Source: Streptomyces sp. Sge12 (GTDB lineage Bacteria > Actinomycetota > Actinomycetes > Streptomycetales > Streptomycetaceae). Taken from it: a stretch of 64,000 nt of DNA. Numbering within the stretch: the first letter of the stretch is position 1; each line of letters starts with the position of its first letter. This document shows, piece after piece, positions 5,736 to 15,047 of the stretch. The notes below the pieces were generated by a model. The model saw nothing but the letters and a program-made list of their open reading frames with translations. It ran no database searches and was not told where the DNA came from. The stretch lies in contig NZ_CP020555.1 in NCBI RefSeq assembly GCF_002080455.1, positions 2,790,001-2,854,000 of the forward strand, read 5' to 3'. Made by a program: the position numbers and the translations under genes.

Positions 5736-8686
5736 GTGCGTGCCTCCTGTGCGGTGTCCCCCCGGTCGGTCTTGCTCTGGCCCTGCCTCTGCGTCCGGGT
5801 CTGCCCCTGGTCGGGGGCCTGGTCGGGGGCCTGTTCCTGCGCGAGTTCGGCGGCGACGACGCGCCGTCCGTCCTGGGCCCCCTGGTAGAAGCCCCCGAGC
5901 CGGCGCCGCAACTCCTCGGCGTCGACCCGGCGCGGCGGCTCGGGCGGTGCGTCGTCACGGGCGGCGGGCTTGGCGGGGACGGCGCGCGGGGTCCGCTTCG
6001 GCAGGCCCTTGTCGGTGACGGCGCCGCCGCGCTCGGCCGGGTCGGCAGGGTGACTGCCCTGGCGGGGGAGCCAGTTGCCCTCGGCCGGGGCGTGGGTGTG
6101 CGGCTCCGCCTCCGGTCCGGTTTCCCGTACGCCGGCCACGGGTGCGGCGTCGTGCGCCGCGACCGGGTCGTCCTCGGCGGGGTCCGGGACCCCGAGGGCG
6201 ACGGGCTCGGCGTCGGGGACGACCCGCGCGAGCAGCTGTTCCTCAGGAGTGGGCCGGTCCGCTGCGGGGGGCGCGGCCACGAACACCTGGTCGGCGGGCG
6301 GCAGTCCGGGCGCGGCGGCGGCCGGCTCCGCGGCGGCGGGCGCCGGGTCCGGGTCCGGGTCCGCCGGGGCGTCGGCCACGGCGGCGGGGCCGGCCAGTGC
6401 CTCGGCCAGCGTGATCGGGACGGCCGCGACGGCGGGCTCGGGCGCGGGCTCGGGCGCGGCGGCAGCCACGGGCTCCGCCCCGGGCTCCGGCTGCGGCTCC
6501 TGGGCAGCCGCGGGCTCCGGCTCCGCCTGCGGGTCGGTGGCGGCCTCCGGGTCCGGGGCCGCGTGCGCGCCCCGGCGCCGCGTCGGCAGCGTGTTCTCGT
6601 TCGCCTCCGCTATCACGCCGGGCAGTCGCAGCGCGGGTCCGCCCGGCGTGGCCAGGGCGTGCACCGGGGAGACCACGGGGGTGGCGGGTAGCAGCGTGGC
6701 CGGGACGACCACCAGGGCCTCGGTCCCGCCGTGCCGCGGGGTGCGCAGCTCCGCGGTGACGCCGTGCCGGGCCGCGAGCCGTCCGGCCACGTACAGGCCG
6801 AGGCCGAGGCCGTGTTCCGCCTCGGGCTCCTCGTCGTAGGCCTCGGGCGTGGACAGGCGGGTGTTCAGCGCCTCCAGGCGGTCCCCGGTGACGCCGATGC
6901 CCTCGTCCACGACGGAGAGCACCACGTCCCCGGAGTCCTGGAGCCAGCCGGACACCTTCACCTTGACGTCCGGCGGCGAGAACGTGGTCGCGTTCTCCAG
7001 CAGCTCGGCCAGCACGTGCGAGATGTCGTCGGCGGCGTGCCCCGCGACCTGGGTGTAGGAGGGCAGTGCGGCGAGTTCGACGCGTTCGTAGCGCTCGATC
7101 TCGCTCACGGCGGCCCGCATGACGTCGACGAGCGGCACCGGCAGGCCCTGCCCGTGGCCGTGTTCCTGCCCGGCGAGGACCAGCAGGTTCTCGTTGTGGC
7201 GGCGCATCACGGTCGCCAGGTGGTCCAGCTTGAAGAGGGTCGCGAGCCGGTCCGGGTCCTGTTCCTTGGACTCCAGCTCCTCGATGACCGCGAGCTGGCG
7301 CTCCACCAGGCCCAGGGTGCGCAGCGACAGCGAGACGGAGGTCGTCGACATGATGCGCCGGTGCTCCTCCAGCCCCGCCCGCAGCGCGGTCAGCTCCTCC
7401 TCCAGCACGTCCCGGCCGGCGGCGAGCGCCTCGTTGCGACCGATGATCCGGCGGCGGTCGGCGTCGAGGCCGGCGATCCGGGTGTGCAGGGAGACCGTCT
7501 GGTCGCGCACCGCGTTGAGGTGGCGCACGACCTCGGCGAACTCGTCGTTGCGGCCCGTGAACCGCACCGGTTCGACGGAGCCCTCCGGCGTCGCCAGCCG
7601 CTGCGCGCCGCGGCGCAGGACCGACAGCGGGCGGGTCAACGACCGTGCCACGGCGGTCGAGACGCCGACGGCGAACAGGAACAGCAGGCCCAGCAGGGCG
7701 ATCACGATCTCGAGCCGGGTCACGTCGTCGTCGCGCAGGGTGGCCAGCGCGGTGGCCCGTTCGCCCGCGAGGGTGGCCTCCACGGTCCGCATGCGGTCGA
7801 TGCGCGCGGTCAGGGCGCTGCCGACGGCGGCCCCGTCGGTCTTGCGGTCGGGGGTGCTGAGGGTGGGCCGGTCGGTGAGCCGCTTGAGGAAGTCGTCGGC
7901 CGACTTGACCTCGGGGCCGGTGACGGTGGCGGCCAGGGTCTGGCGCACGTCGGGGCGTGCGGCCCGCGCGAAGTCGTCGAGGGCGGCCTGTTCCCGTACG
8001 CGGGCCCGCTGGGCGGCGGTGGTGAGTTCGTCGACCACGGCGGAGTTGGGGAGCTGCTCGCCGCGGGGGACGGCCAGTGCGGCGAGCAGCAGTCCACGGG
8101 TGGCCGAGGCCTGTTCCACGGCCTGGCCCAGCGGGGCCAGGGGACGGGTGGTGACGAGGGCGTCCCCGGCGCGCGGCGGGGTGAGTTCGGCGAGCCGGAC
8201 GCCCGGCGCGAGGAGTTCGGCGATGACGGAGGCGTAGGACTGGTGGGCGGCGAGGGCGCTGCCCTTGCCGTCGACGGCCTCGCCGCGGACGGCGCCCACG
8301 CGTGCGAGGGTGCGGGCGGTCGTCTCGTCGGCCTCGGCCTGGACCTCGGCGAGCTGCCGGTCGGTCCGGGCGGTGCGCTCCTGGACGGGTGCCTTGGCGG
8401 AGCCGGGGCGGCCCTTGGCGGCGTACTCGACGACGGCGTCGCGCTCGTCGGCGAGGAGGTGCGCGAGGGTGAGGGTCTGCCGGGTCTGTTCCGCGAGGGT
8501 GACCAGGCGCTGGGAGTCGTTCAGTTCCCTCGACGCGGAGACGACGGCGGGCGCGCCTGCCGCGAGGACGGTGAGGCCGGTGACGGCGACGCCGATGACC
8601 AGCCTGCGGCGCACGCGGACGCGGCGTCCTGCGGGGGCCGGGCCGTCGGCGGCGGTGCCGTTCTTCCGAGACCGCTTCTTCTGCAC
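5732..8686 (-). CDS. cvnA: Conservon sensor-like histidine kinase CvnA (NIT domain)
   Basis: About 984 residues. Membrane segments lie near residues 30-55 and 320-350 and flank an extracellular nitrate/sulphate-sensing (NIT-like) helical domain. A HAMP linker and an HATPase_c domain follow, with LAELLENATTFSPP, DEGIGV and GLGLGLYVAGRLA as N, G1 and G2 boxes. No clear phospho-accepting HELRTP-type H box is seen, as in other CvnA proteins. The last 300 or so residues are disordered, rich in Pro, Ala and Glu. The chosen GTG at 8686 has AGGA 12 bases upstream; TTG at 8698 is the alternative but abuts the AGGA. It heads the cvnABCD operon. Confidence 0.85.
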   Translation of the reverse strand: MQKKRSRKNGTAADGPAPAGRRVRVRRRLVIGVAVTGLTVLAAGAPAVVSASRELNDSQRLVTLAEQTRQTLTLAHLLADERDAVVEYAAKGRPGSAKAPVQERTARTDRQLAEVQAEADETTARTLARVGAVRGEAVDGKGSALAAHQSYASVIAELLAPGVRLAELTPPRAGDALVTTRPLAPLGQAVEQASATRGLLLAALAVPRGEQLPNSAVVDELTTAAQRARVREQAALDDFARAARPDVRQTLAATVTGPEVKSADDFLKRLTDRPTLSTPDRKTDGAAVGSALTARIDRMRTVEATLAGERATALATLRDDDVTRLEIVIALLGLLFLFAVGVSTAVARSLTRPLSVLRRGAQRLATPEGSVEPVRFTGRNDEFAEVVRHLNAVRDQTVSLHTRIAGLDADRRRIIGRNEALAAGRDVLEEELTALRAGLEEHRRIMSTTSVSLSLRTLGLVERQLAVIEELESKEQDPDRLATLFKLDHLATVMRRHNENLLVLAGQEHGHGQGLPVPLVDVMRAAVSEIERYERVELAALPSYTQVAGHAADDISHVLAELLENATTFSPPDVKVKVSGWLQDSGDVVLSVVDEGIGVTGDRLEALNTRLSTPEAYDEEPEAEHGLGLGLYVAGRLAARHGVTAELRTPRHGGTEALVVVPATLLPATPVVSPVHALATPGGPALRLPGVIAEANENTLPTRRRGAHAAPDPEAATDPQAEPEPAAAQEPQPEPGAEPVAAAAPEPAPEPAVAAVPITLAEALAGPAAVADAPADPDPDPAPAAAEPAAAAPGLPPADQVFVAAPPAADRPTPEEQLLARVVPDAEPVALGVPDPAEDDPVAAHDAAPVAGVRETGPEAEPHTHAPAEGNWLPRQGSHPADPAERGGAVTDKGLPKRTPRAVPAKPAARDDAPPEPPRRVDAEELRRRLGGFYQGAQDGRRVVAAELAQEQAPDQAPDQGQTRTQRQGQSKTDRGDTAQEART

Positions 8687-9083
8687 CGGTGCTCGCAATC
8701 CTGTACGTGTGCTCTTGCTCGTCTACTCGTGTGGCCGAGGTAACGGCCGGTCAACAAGTAAACGCCCCCTGCCCCCTCGTACCGCCTCAGACCTTTGCAG
8801 CGTGTTGGGGAGAGAGCCGCACATCGCCCACCCGGCCACTCGAACGAGTGAACATCACGGATGAGTTGCCGACCAACTCGGGCACCCTGTGCCAGCGCGC
8901 CCCCGTGGACAGGTGGTTGAAAGATCGCTACGGCCTTTGGCAGGATGCCCGCCCACATGAGCCGCTCGGGGCCGCGGCCGCCGCGGCCCGCGTCCGGGAG
9001 GTGCGCCCGCACCCCGTGACCCCGCGCCCGATTTGTTACGTACCTGCATGTGCTCCGCGGCCCCCGCGCGGCAGAATGCAGGC
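8687..9083. promoter_or_regulatory. Divergent intergenic region cvnA / PP2C with two palindromes
   Basis: About 400 bases without a gene separate the divergent cvnA and PP2C-like genes. Two exact palindromes stand close together: CACTCGAACGAGTG at 8837-8850, and GAGTTG-5 bases-CAACTC at 8863-8879. They could be operators for the cvn operon or the phosphatase gene. I could not assign a -35/-10 pair with confidence. Confidence 0.4.
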
Positions 9084-9857
9084 ATGCGCATCGACCTCGC
9101 CTCGGCCCCCGGCCACCAGGAACGCCCCAATGAGGACTGGGTGTCGGCCGCGATCCCCGCTTCGGGCGGCGGCGTCCTGGTGGTTCTGGACGGGGTCACG
9201 CCGCCGGGCGGGGACGACGGGTGCGTGCACGGAGTGCCCTGGTTCGCGACCCGGCTCGGCGGCCGATTGACCGAACTGTCCGGATCGCGACGGGACATGC
9301 CGCTCGATCAGGTTCTGGCCGAATCCGTCCGCGCCACGGCCGACGCCCACCGGGACACCTGTGACCTTTCTCACGTGCGGACCCCGCAGGCGACGGTCGT
9401 GGTGGTCCGCTGGGACGCCCGGTACGTGGAGCACCTCGTCCTCTCGGACTCCGTCCTGCTCCTGGAGGCGCCCGGGGGCGCGGTGACGGCGGTGCTCGAC
9501 GACCGGCTGGACCGGATCCCGCGGGAGGTGCTGAGCTCGGTGGCCGCGACGGACGCGCTGCGGAACGCGGAGGGCGGCTTCTTCACGGCGGCCGCGGACC
9601 CGGCGGTGGCGGCCCGGGCGGTGACCGGCCGCACGCCGCGCGGGCAGGTCCGGGCGGTGGCCGCGCTCACGGACGGGGCGAGCCGGTGGACGGACACGTT
9701 CGGGGAGGGCGACTGGGCGGACTGCCTGGCGGTGCTGCGGAAGGAGGGCGCGCAGGGGCTGATCGACCGGGTGCGCGCCGTGGAGTGCGATCCGGCCCGC
9801 CCCTCGGCCCGGTACAAGCGGCACGACGACGCCTCGGCGGTCTACGCGGAGCTGTGA
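9084..9857 (+). CDS. PP2C-like protein phosphatase domain protein
   Basis: A 257-residue protein with the order of short PP2C (PPM) motifs: NEDW at residues 16-19, VLDGV near 33, a central ATVVVVRW strand, LSDSVLLL, ALTDGASRW and a terminal HDDAS. The metal-binding Asp residues in NEDW, VLDGV, TDG and DDA are present, so Ser/Thr phosphatase activity is plausible. The family is small and divergent, and the substrate is unknown. The start at 9084 is the first ATG matching the conserved N-terminus; the frame opens slightly earlier at 9033. It ends in a GC-rich repeat region facing the convergent MarR gene. Confidence 0.75.
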   Translation: MRIDLASAPGHQERPNEDWVSAAIPASGGGVLVVLDGVTPPGGDDGCVHGVPWFATRLGGRLTELSGSRRDMPLDQVLAESVRATADAHRDTCDLSHVRTPQATVVVVRWDARYVEHLVLSDSVLLLEAPGGAVTAVLDDRLDRIPREVLSSVAATDALRNAEGGFFTAAADPAVAARAVTGRTPRGQVRAVAALTDGASRWTDTFGEGDWADCLAVLRKEGAQGLIDRVRAVECDPARPSARYKRHDDASAVYAEL

Positions 9858-9951
9858 GCGGCCGGCGCCGGCCGCCGGTGCCGGCCGCCGGTGCCGGCGG
9901 GCCGTCCCGCGCCCGGGGTCCTGCTCCCCCACCCCCTGCTGCCCTACTCCC

Positions 9952-10392
9952 CTACTCCCCGCCCGCGTTCAACTGGTTCAGCAGCCGGGCCAGTTCCGCC
10001 ACCTCGCCGCGGTCCCAGTCGGCGAGCTTGCGCATGTACTGCTCGCGCCGCGCGCCCCGGACCCGCAGGAACCGTTCCCGGCCCTCCTCGGTGAGGCCGA
10101 CCAGGGAGGCCCGGCCGTCGGCGGGGTCCGGCTCGCGCGCGACCAGGCCCAGCACCTCCAGGGCCCGCAGCTGCCGGCTCATGGTGGCCTTGCCGACCCC
10201 GAAGTAGGCGGCGAGTTCGGTGGCCCGCTGCCGGCCGGCCGCCTCCAGGCGTACGAGGAGCCCGTACGCGGCGGGCTCCAGCTCGGGGTGGAGCTCGCGG
10301 GCCATCTCGCCGGACGAGGCGCGGGCCCGCCGGAGGAAGACGGACAGCTCCCGCTCCAGGGCAAGGAACTCCTGGTCTTCACTCCCGTGCAC
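9952..10392 (-). CDS. MarR family transcriptional regulator
   Basis: A 146-residue MarR-type winged-helix protein. The DNA-binding part is seen in ATELAAYFGVGKATMSRQLRALEVLGLV, and the wing in PADGRASLVGLTEEG. The GTG at 10392 is preceded by AAGGAG at good spacing; a longer frame reaches 10491 but lacks a site. It lies downstream of lon, separated by a hairpin, and converges on the PP2C-like gene, so its target is not obvious from position. MarR proteins commonly respond to phenolic ligands or oxidants. Confidence 0.88.
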   Translation of the reverse strand: MHGSEDQEFLALERELSVFLRRARASSGEMARELHPELEPAAYGLLVRLEAAGRQRATELAAYFGVGKATMSRQLRALEVLGLVAREPDPADGRASLVGLTEEGRERFLRVRGARREQYMRKLADWDRGEVAELARLLNQLNAGGE

Positions 10393-10461
10393 GTCCTGCT
10401 CCTTCGATGGTGTCCGGCACCTCGGTGGGTGCGGGACCAGTATTTCGCAGGGGGTGTGCCG

Positions 10462-10499
10462 ACGGCCCGGTACCCCGCCGGAGCGGGACACCGGGCCGT
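10462..10499. terminator. Hairpin between lon and marR
   Basis: A perfect 10-bp outer stem (10462-10471 with 10490-10499) has further pairing inside. It sits about 35 bases after the lon stop and is a likely lon terminator ahead of the MarR gene. Confidence 0.6.
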
Positions 10500-10533
10500 G
10501 TGCGGTCGCCCTGTGCGGGGGCCGGGGCCTCCG

Positions 10534-12939
10534 TCAGGCCGCGACGGTGACCTGGGCCTCGGCCCGGGCGAGCGCGAGGTCCAGGACCTGGCGCACGTCC
10601 GTCACCGGGTGCACCTCCAGCCCCTCCAGCACCTCCGCCGGGACGTCGTCCAGGTCGGCCTCGTTGCGCTTGGGGATGATGACGGTGGTCAGCCCGGCCC
10701 GGTGCGCGGCGAGCAGCTTCTGCTTCACGCCGCCGATCGGCAGGACGCGTCCGGTCAGCGAGACCTCACCGGTCATGGCCACGTCCGTACGCACCTGCCG
10801 CCCGGAGAGCAGCGAGGCGAGTGCGGTGGTCATGGTGATGCCCGCGCTCGGGCCGTCCTTGGGCACGGCGCCCGCCGGGAAGTGGATGTGCACGCCCCGG
10901 TCCTTCAGGTCGGCGACCGGGAGCTCCAGTTCGGCGCCGTGCGAGCGCAGGAAGCTCAGCGCGATCTGCGCCGACTCCTTCATGACGTCGCCGAGCTGGC
11001 CGGTGAGGGTCAGGCCGGCCGCGCCCGTCTCCGGGTCGGCCAGGGAGGCCTCCACGAACAGCACGTCGCCGCCGGCGCCGGTCACCGCGAGGCCGGTGGC
11101 CACGCCGGGGACGGCGGTGCGCCGCTCGGCCGGGTCCTGGGCGGACTCCGGTACGTGGTGCGGGCGCCCGATCAGAGCCCTCAGGTCGTCCGCGCCGATG
11201 CTCAGGGGCAGTTCCCGCTCCCCCAGCTCGTGCTGCGAGGCGACCTTGCGCAGCAGGCGGGCGATGGACCGCTCCAGGGTGCGTACGCCCGCCTCGCGGG
11301 TGTACTCGCCGGCCAGCCTGCGCAGCGCGTCCTCCTCCAGGACCACTTCGTCGGAGCCGAGCCCGGCGCGCTCCAGCTGGCGCGGCAGCAGGTGGTCGCG
11401 GGCGATGACGACCTTCTCGTCCTCGGTGTACCCGTCCAGCCGGACGAGCTCCATCCGGTCGGCCAGGGCCTCGGGGATGGCCTCCAGGACGTTGGCGGTG
11501 GCCAGGAAGACGACGTCGCTGAGGTCGAGCTCCACCTCCAGGTAGTGGTCGCGGAAGGTGTGGTTCTGCGCCGGGTCCAGGACCTCCAGCAGGGCGGCCG
11601 CGGGGTCGCCGCGGAAGTCGGAGCCCACCTTGTCGATCTCGTCGAGGAGCACCACCGGGTTCATCGACCCGGCTTCCTTGATGGCCCGGACGATCCGGCC
11701 GGGCAGGGCGCCGACGTAGGTGCGGCGGTGGCCGCGGACCTCGGCCTCGTCCCGGACGCCGCCGAGGGCGACGCGCACGAACTTGCGGCCCATGGCGTGC
11801 GCCACGGACTCGCCCAGCGAGGTCTTGCCCACGCCGGGCGGCCCGACGAGCGCGAGCACGGCGCCGCCGCGCCGGCCGCCGATGACGCCCATGCCGCGCT
11901 CGCTGCGCCGCTTGCGGACGGCGAGGTACTCGGTGATGCGGTCCTTCACGTCGCTGAGGCCCGCGTGCTCGGCGTCGAGCACCGCCCGGGCGCCGCGGAT
12001 GTCGTACTCGTCCTCGGTGCGCTCGTTCCAGGGCAGTTCCAGCACGGTGTCCAGCCAGGTCCGGATCCAGGACCCTTCGGGGCTCTGGTCGCTGGACCGC
12101 TCCAGCTTGTCGACCTCCTTGAGCGCGGCCTCCCGTACGTTCTCGGGGAGGTCGGCGGCCTCGACGCGGGCGCGGTAGTCGTCGGACTCCTCGCCGTCCT
12201 TCTCGCCGTTCAGCTCGCGCAGTTCCTTGCGTACGGCTTCCAGCTGACGCCGGAGCAGGAACTCGCGCTGCTGCTTGTCGACGCCGTCCTGGACGTCCTT
12301 GGCGATGGACTCGGCCACGTCCTGTTCGGCGAGGTGGTCGCTGAGGGCCTTGACGGCGAGCTTGAGGCGGGCGACCGGGTCGGCGGTCTCCAGCAGTTCG
12401 ACCTTCTGCTCGACCGTCAGGAAGGGCGAGTACCCGGAGTTGTCGGCGAGTGCGGACACGCCCTCGATCTGCTGGACCCGGTCCACGACCTGCCAGGCCC
12501 CGCGCTTCTTGAGCCAGCTGGTGGCGAGCGCCTTGTACTCCTTGACGAGCTCGGCGACCGCTCCGGGCAGCGGATCGGGCACCGCCTCGTCGACGGTCTC
12601 GCCCTCGACCCACAGGGCCGCGCCGGGCCCGGTGGTCCCGGCCCCGATACGGACCCGGCCGAGGCCGCGGATGAGGGCGCCGGGGTCGCCGCCGGAGAGC
12701 CGGCCGACCTGCTCGACGGTTCCGAGCACACCGGTCGCGGCGTACGTCCCGTCGATGCGCGGCACGAGCAGCACCCGGGGCTTGCCGCTGCCGTTCGTCC
12801 CGGCGGCGGCCTGCGCGGCCTCCACGGCGGCGCGTACCTCGGCGTCGGAGAGGTCCAGCGGAACGACCATTCCGGGCAGCACGACCTCGTCGTCGAGCGG
12901 CAGCACGGGCAGAGTGAGTGTGACGGACGTCGAAGCCAT
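10534..12939 (-). CDS. lon: ATP-dependent Lon protease
   Basis: An 801-residue Lon (endopeptidase La). It has an N-terminal substrate-binding domain ([19 protein letters not shown]), the AAA+ module with Walker A GPPGVGKT and Walker [10 protein letters not shown], and a C-terminal Ser-Lys protease domain with the serine in PKDGPSAG (about residue 698) and the lysine in GGVKQK (about 739). It degrades misfolded and regulatory proteins in the cytoplasm. The ATG at 12939 follows a GGAGGGAAG site. A HAIR-like operator 20-40 bases upstream suggests heat-shock control by HspR. Length and motifs are complete. Confidence 0.97.
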   Translation of the reverse strand: MASTSVTLTLPVLPLDDEVVLPGMVVPLDLSDAEVRAAVEAAQAAAGTNGSGKPRVLLVPRIDGTYAATGVLGTVEQVGRLSGGDPGALIRGLGRVRIGAGTTGPGAALWVEGETVDEAVPDPLPGAVAELVKEYKALATSWLKKRGAWQVVDRVQQIEGVSALADNSGYSPFLTVEQKVELLETADPVARLKLAVKALSDHLAEQDVAESIAKDVQDGVDKQQREFLLRRQLEAVRKELRELNGEKDGEESDDYRARVEAADLPENVREAALKEVDKLERSSDQSPEGSWIRTWLDTVLELPWNERTEDEYDIRGARAVLDAEHAGLSDVKDRITEYLAVRKRRSERGMGVIGGRRGGAVLALVGPPGVGKTSLGESVAHAMGRKFVRVALGGVRDEAEVRGHRRTYVGALPGRIVRAIKEAGSMNPVVLLDEIDKVGSDFRGDPAAALLEVLDPAQNHTFRDHYLEVELDLSDVVFLATANVLEAIPEALADRMELVRLDGYTEDEKVVIARDHLLPRQLERAGLGSDEVVLEEDALRRLAGEYTREAGVRTLERSIARLLRKVASQHELGERELPLSIGADDLRALIGRPHHVPESAQDPAERRTAVPGVATGLAVTGAGGDVLFVEASLADPETGAAGLTLTGQLGDVMKESAQIALSFLRSHGAELELPVADLKDRGVHIHFPAGAVPKDGPSAGITMTTALASLLSGRQVRTDVAMTGEVSLTGRVLPIGGVKQKLLAAHRAGLTTVIIPKRNEADLDDVPAEVLEGLEVHPVTDVRQVLDLALARAEAQVTVAA

Positions 12940-12960
12940 GATCTTCCCTCCGGCAGTGAA

Positions 12961-12981
12961 GTTGAGCTATGCCGACTCAAT
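12961..12981. promoter_or_regulatory. HAIR-like HspR operator of lon
   Basis: GTTGAGC-N7-ACTCAAT reads across 12961-12981, just upstream of lon. It matches the actinobacterial HspR box CTTGAGT-N7-ACTCAAG at 11 of 14 positions with the exact 7-base spacer. HspR control of lon is known in Streptomyces. The assignment here is from motif and position. Confidence 0.65.
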
Positions 12982-13350
12982 GCATGTGCGCCGCCCAATG
13001 TTCCCCCCACGCCGTTCGCCCGGGGCGAACGCCTCAGATGTCCGGTACTCCCTACGCGGGCATCGACATCGAGTCCCAGGTCGCCGGCACCCGCGGCCGT
13101 CAGATCGCCGGACGCTTCGTCGGTATCCCCGCAGCCCCGCCCATGCCACCGATCGGGACCACGACATGTGGCCCTGGCCGGGACCCTGGAATCCATGCTT
13201 CGGCTGCACAACCACACCTCGGCGCCGAGCGGTCAGAGAAGCTCACGGCGCCGGCCAAACCCGCCTCCCGGCGAAGGCGGGCAGCCTGATGCTCGTGCGT
13301 CGCCTGCCCGACCCTGTTCTCCCTGCCCAGCGTGAGGTCGCGGCGACTGA
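12982..13350. other. Gene-poor stretch upstream of the decayed zinc-finger gene
   Basis: About 370 bases with no convincing gene. An open frame (12969-13289) exists but has no ribosome binding site, no recognisable domain and a poor codon pattern. The segment probably holds the lon leader and degraded sequence belonging to the broken gene that follows. Confidence 0.5.
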
Positions 13351-14010
13351 CCACCGTCCACGGCCTGGATATCAACTCTGGGTCCAGGTCACCCGGCGCG
13401 AGCAGTCCGGCGGGATGCGCCGGGCATCGTCCCCGAGCGGCTCGCAGCCCTCATCGGCCGGAGCATTCACGCCCTCGCAGGAGCTCTTCCGGAACTGCGC
13501 GATCCACAGCCGAACCGGGCCATGTTCCGCCACGAGCCACAAGACGGCTGCCACCGCTGCGACTCCAAACATCCCAGCGGAACGGTGACCCGGCTCCTCC
13601 CGCTCCACCGCTACGTATGCCTCCGGCACCGCATCCGGATCGGCCCACCTGACGTCAATCAGCCCGCGGCCGACCTCAGCGAGATCCCCGCCATCGTCCG
13701 CTCCCAGCGCCGTCATCTACGGACACTGAGCCGACGCGGCACTGACCGCCTTCATCTTCTGTTGACATATCTGGGATACCGCCAACCCCCCGAGGATCGC
13801 CGGCATGTCTGGCATACCTGGGACACGCGCGCTCGCGTCCTCATTCCGGACGATGACGAATCGACGGCCTTTCGTGCCTACAGCACGTCGAAGCTGTTCG
13901 CCGCCGTCTATCCCGAGGCCATAGACCTGGCCTCGCCCACCGCCGTGCCCTACTGGCGCCAAGGCGCGAGCGGAACGCTCATCGAACAGTTCCAGTTCCT
14001 CGACCAATAG
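13351..14010 (+). pseudogene. 5'-truncated zinc-finger protein remnant
   Basis: The frame is open from 13351 to the stop at 14010, but the first start codon is an ATG at 13522, in the middle of what looks like one continuous domain. Upstream residues such as VPERLAALIGRSIHALAGAL read as protein and run without a break into a zinc-binding section with CHRC and CLRH (C-x2-C, C-x3-H). The pattern resembles Streptomyces TniQ-like or DNA-binding zinc-finger proteins that have lost their N-terminal half. An in-frame stop at 13348-13350 cuts it off. AT-richer codon use sets it apart from its neighbours. Function and exact family are uncertain. Confidence 0.45.
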
Positions 14011-14045
14011 CGCGCGAAATTACGAAGGAGGCACGCCGCACGACC

Positions 14046-14876
14046 TCAGGGCTGGACTGAGCTGGGCATTCGAATCGGCATCACTCCAAGGACGAGGTTC
14101 TCCATGGCCTCGGGCATACGACCAAACCTGGCCAGCCAGTTGACGACGACATACAACTCGCCGCGCTCGTCAAGGCCGATGAAGGCTTGGCCGTGGTCGA
14201 GTTCCCCCAGTGGAAAGAGGTGGTGCCCGATCTCCTCACCCCATTCGCCGAAACGGTCGCCTTCGCCCAGTGCAAGCAGCGGGTCGAGCTCGAATGGCTC
14301 TCTCGCCCTGGTGATGCCTGAGCCACCGCCGACAACTGTCAGCCCGCCGAACTCGCGCAGGAAATCCTCGGCGGCGGAATGGATACGGAAGCCGTCCACT
14401 TCCAGGCGCTCTCGCCACACTGTCGTGTCAACGTTCCGCCCCGGATACCAGCCGGCACCCCGCAGCACCGTCTCCACCTCGGCCGACCAGACGTGCCCCG
14501 CCTTCGTCTGCGCTGCCCCCTGGTCGCGAACAAGTCGGGCTGCGAACCCTACTGCCTCGGCAGGATCTCTCGTCTCGAAGGTGACACGGTCTCCCCGATC
14601 AGAGCGGTCCACTACCGAATAGGAATCCGGACGGGCGAACATCGCTGGGAGTGGTTCCCGACCCCAGTCCTCCCAGTTGTCTGATGGCGACACGCTCAGC
14701 TGCTGCATCGACATCCACGGATACATCGAACTAAGCAACGGCTCACGCGCAGCCGCCTGCAGCAACAGCCCCAGGGATGGAGAGGACGGGTCCTCCCCTT
14801 CAGATTGGGGAAGGTATTCCGCCAGGAGCTCCGCCCAAGCCTGTGCATGACTGCGCTTCGCACCTTCAGATCCCAT
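14046..14876 (-). CDS. SUKH-3 domain immunity-like protein
   Basis: 276 residues. The C-terminal half matches the SUKH-3 pattern: AGWYPGRNVDTTVW, then FRIHSAAEDFLREFGGL, then a metal-free alpha/beta core ending in NLVLGV. SUKH proteins neutralise polymorphic toxins such as nucleases. The N-terminal half (about residues 5-120, with PWMSMQQLSVSPS) resembles DUF6193-type domains found in other Streptomyces proteins, so this may be a two-domain fusion. The start at 14876 is uncertain; GTG at 14939 is possible and neither has a good site. No toxin gene lies beside it. The gene converges with the broken zinc-finger gene in a region with codon use unlike the core. Confidence 0.65.
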   Translation of the reverse strand: MGSEGAKRSHAQAWAELLAEYLPQSEGEDPSSPSLGLLLQAAAREPLLSSMYPWMSMQQLSVSPSDNWEDWGREPLPAMFARPDSYSVVDRSDRGDRVTFETRDPAEAVGFAARLVRDQGAAQTKAGHVWSAEVETVLRGAGWYPGRNVDTTVWRERLEVDGFRIHSAAEDFLREFGGLTVVGGGSGITRAREPFELDPLLALGEGDRFGEWGEEIGHHLFPLGELDHGQAFIGLDERGELYVVVNWLARFGRMPEAMENLVLGVMPIRMPSSVQP

Positions 14877-15047
14877 GCCCCGACGATGCTGCACCCTCGC
14901 CGGCGTCGTCAACGACGAAATCGTGCCGGACCCGGCCACGCAACATGCAAGGGTGTTCTGGGCAGGAGGGCGCGCATCGCCCAGCTCAACTATTCACAAC
15001 GCACTTCACCACGCCAGCACCTGGAAACGTCACATCGGATCGGACAC

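Noticed and set aside
6731..8743. A long plus-strand frame opposite cvnA
   Set aside because: Same GC-driven artefact; no start signal or domain.
12969..13289. A 106-residue plus-strand frame between lon and the zinc-finger remnant
   Set aside because: No ribosome binding site, overlaps the HAIR-like operator and shows no recognisable domain.
10288..13335. A 1015-residue open frame on the plus strand opposite lon
   Set aside because: It mirrors lon; the length is a by-product of extreme GC at third positions. No motif or site supports it.
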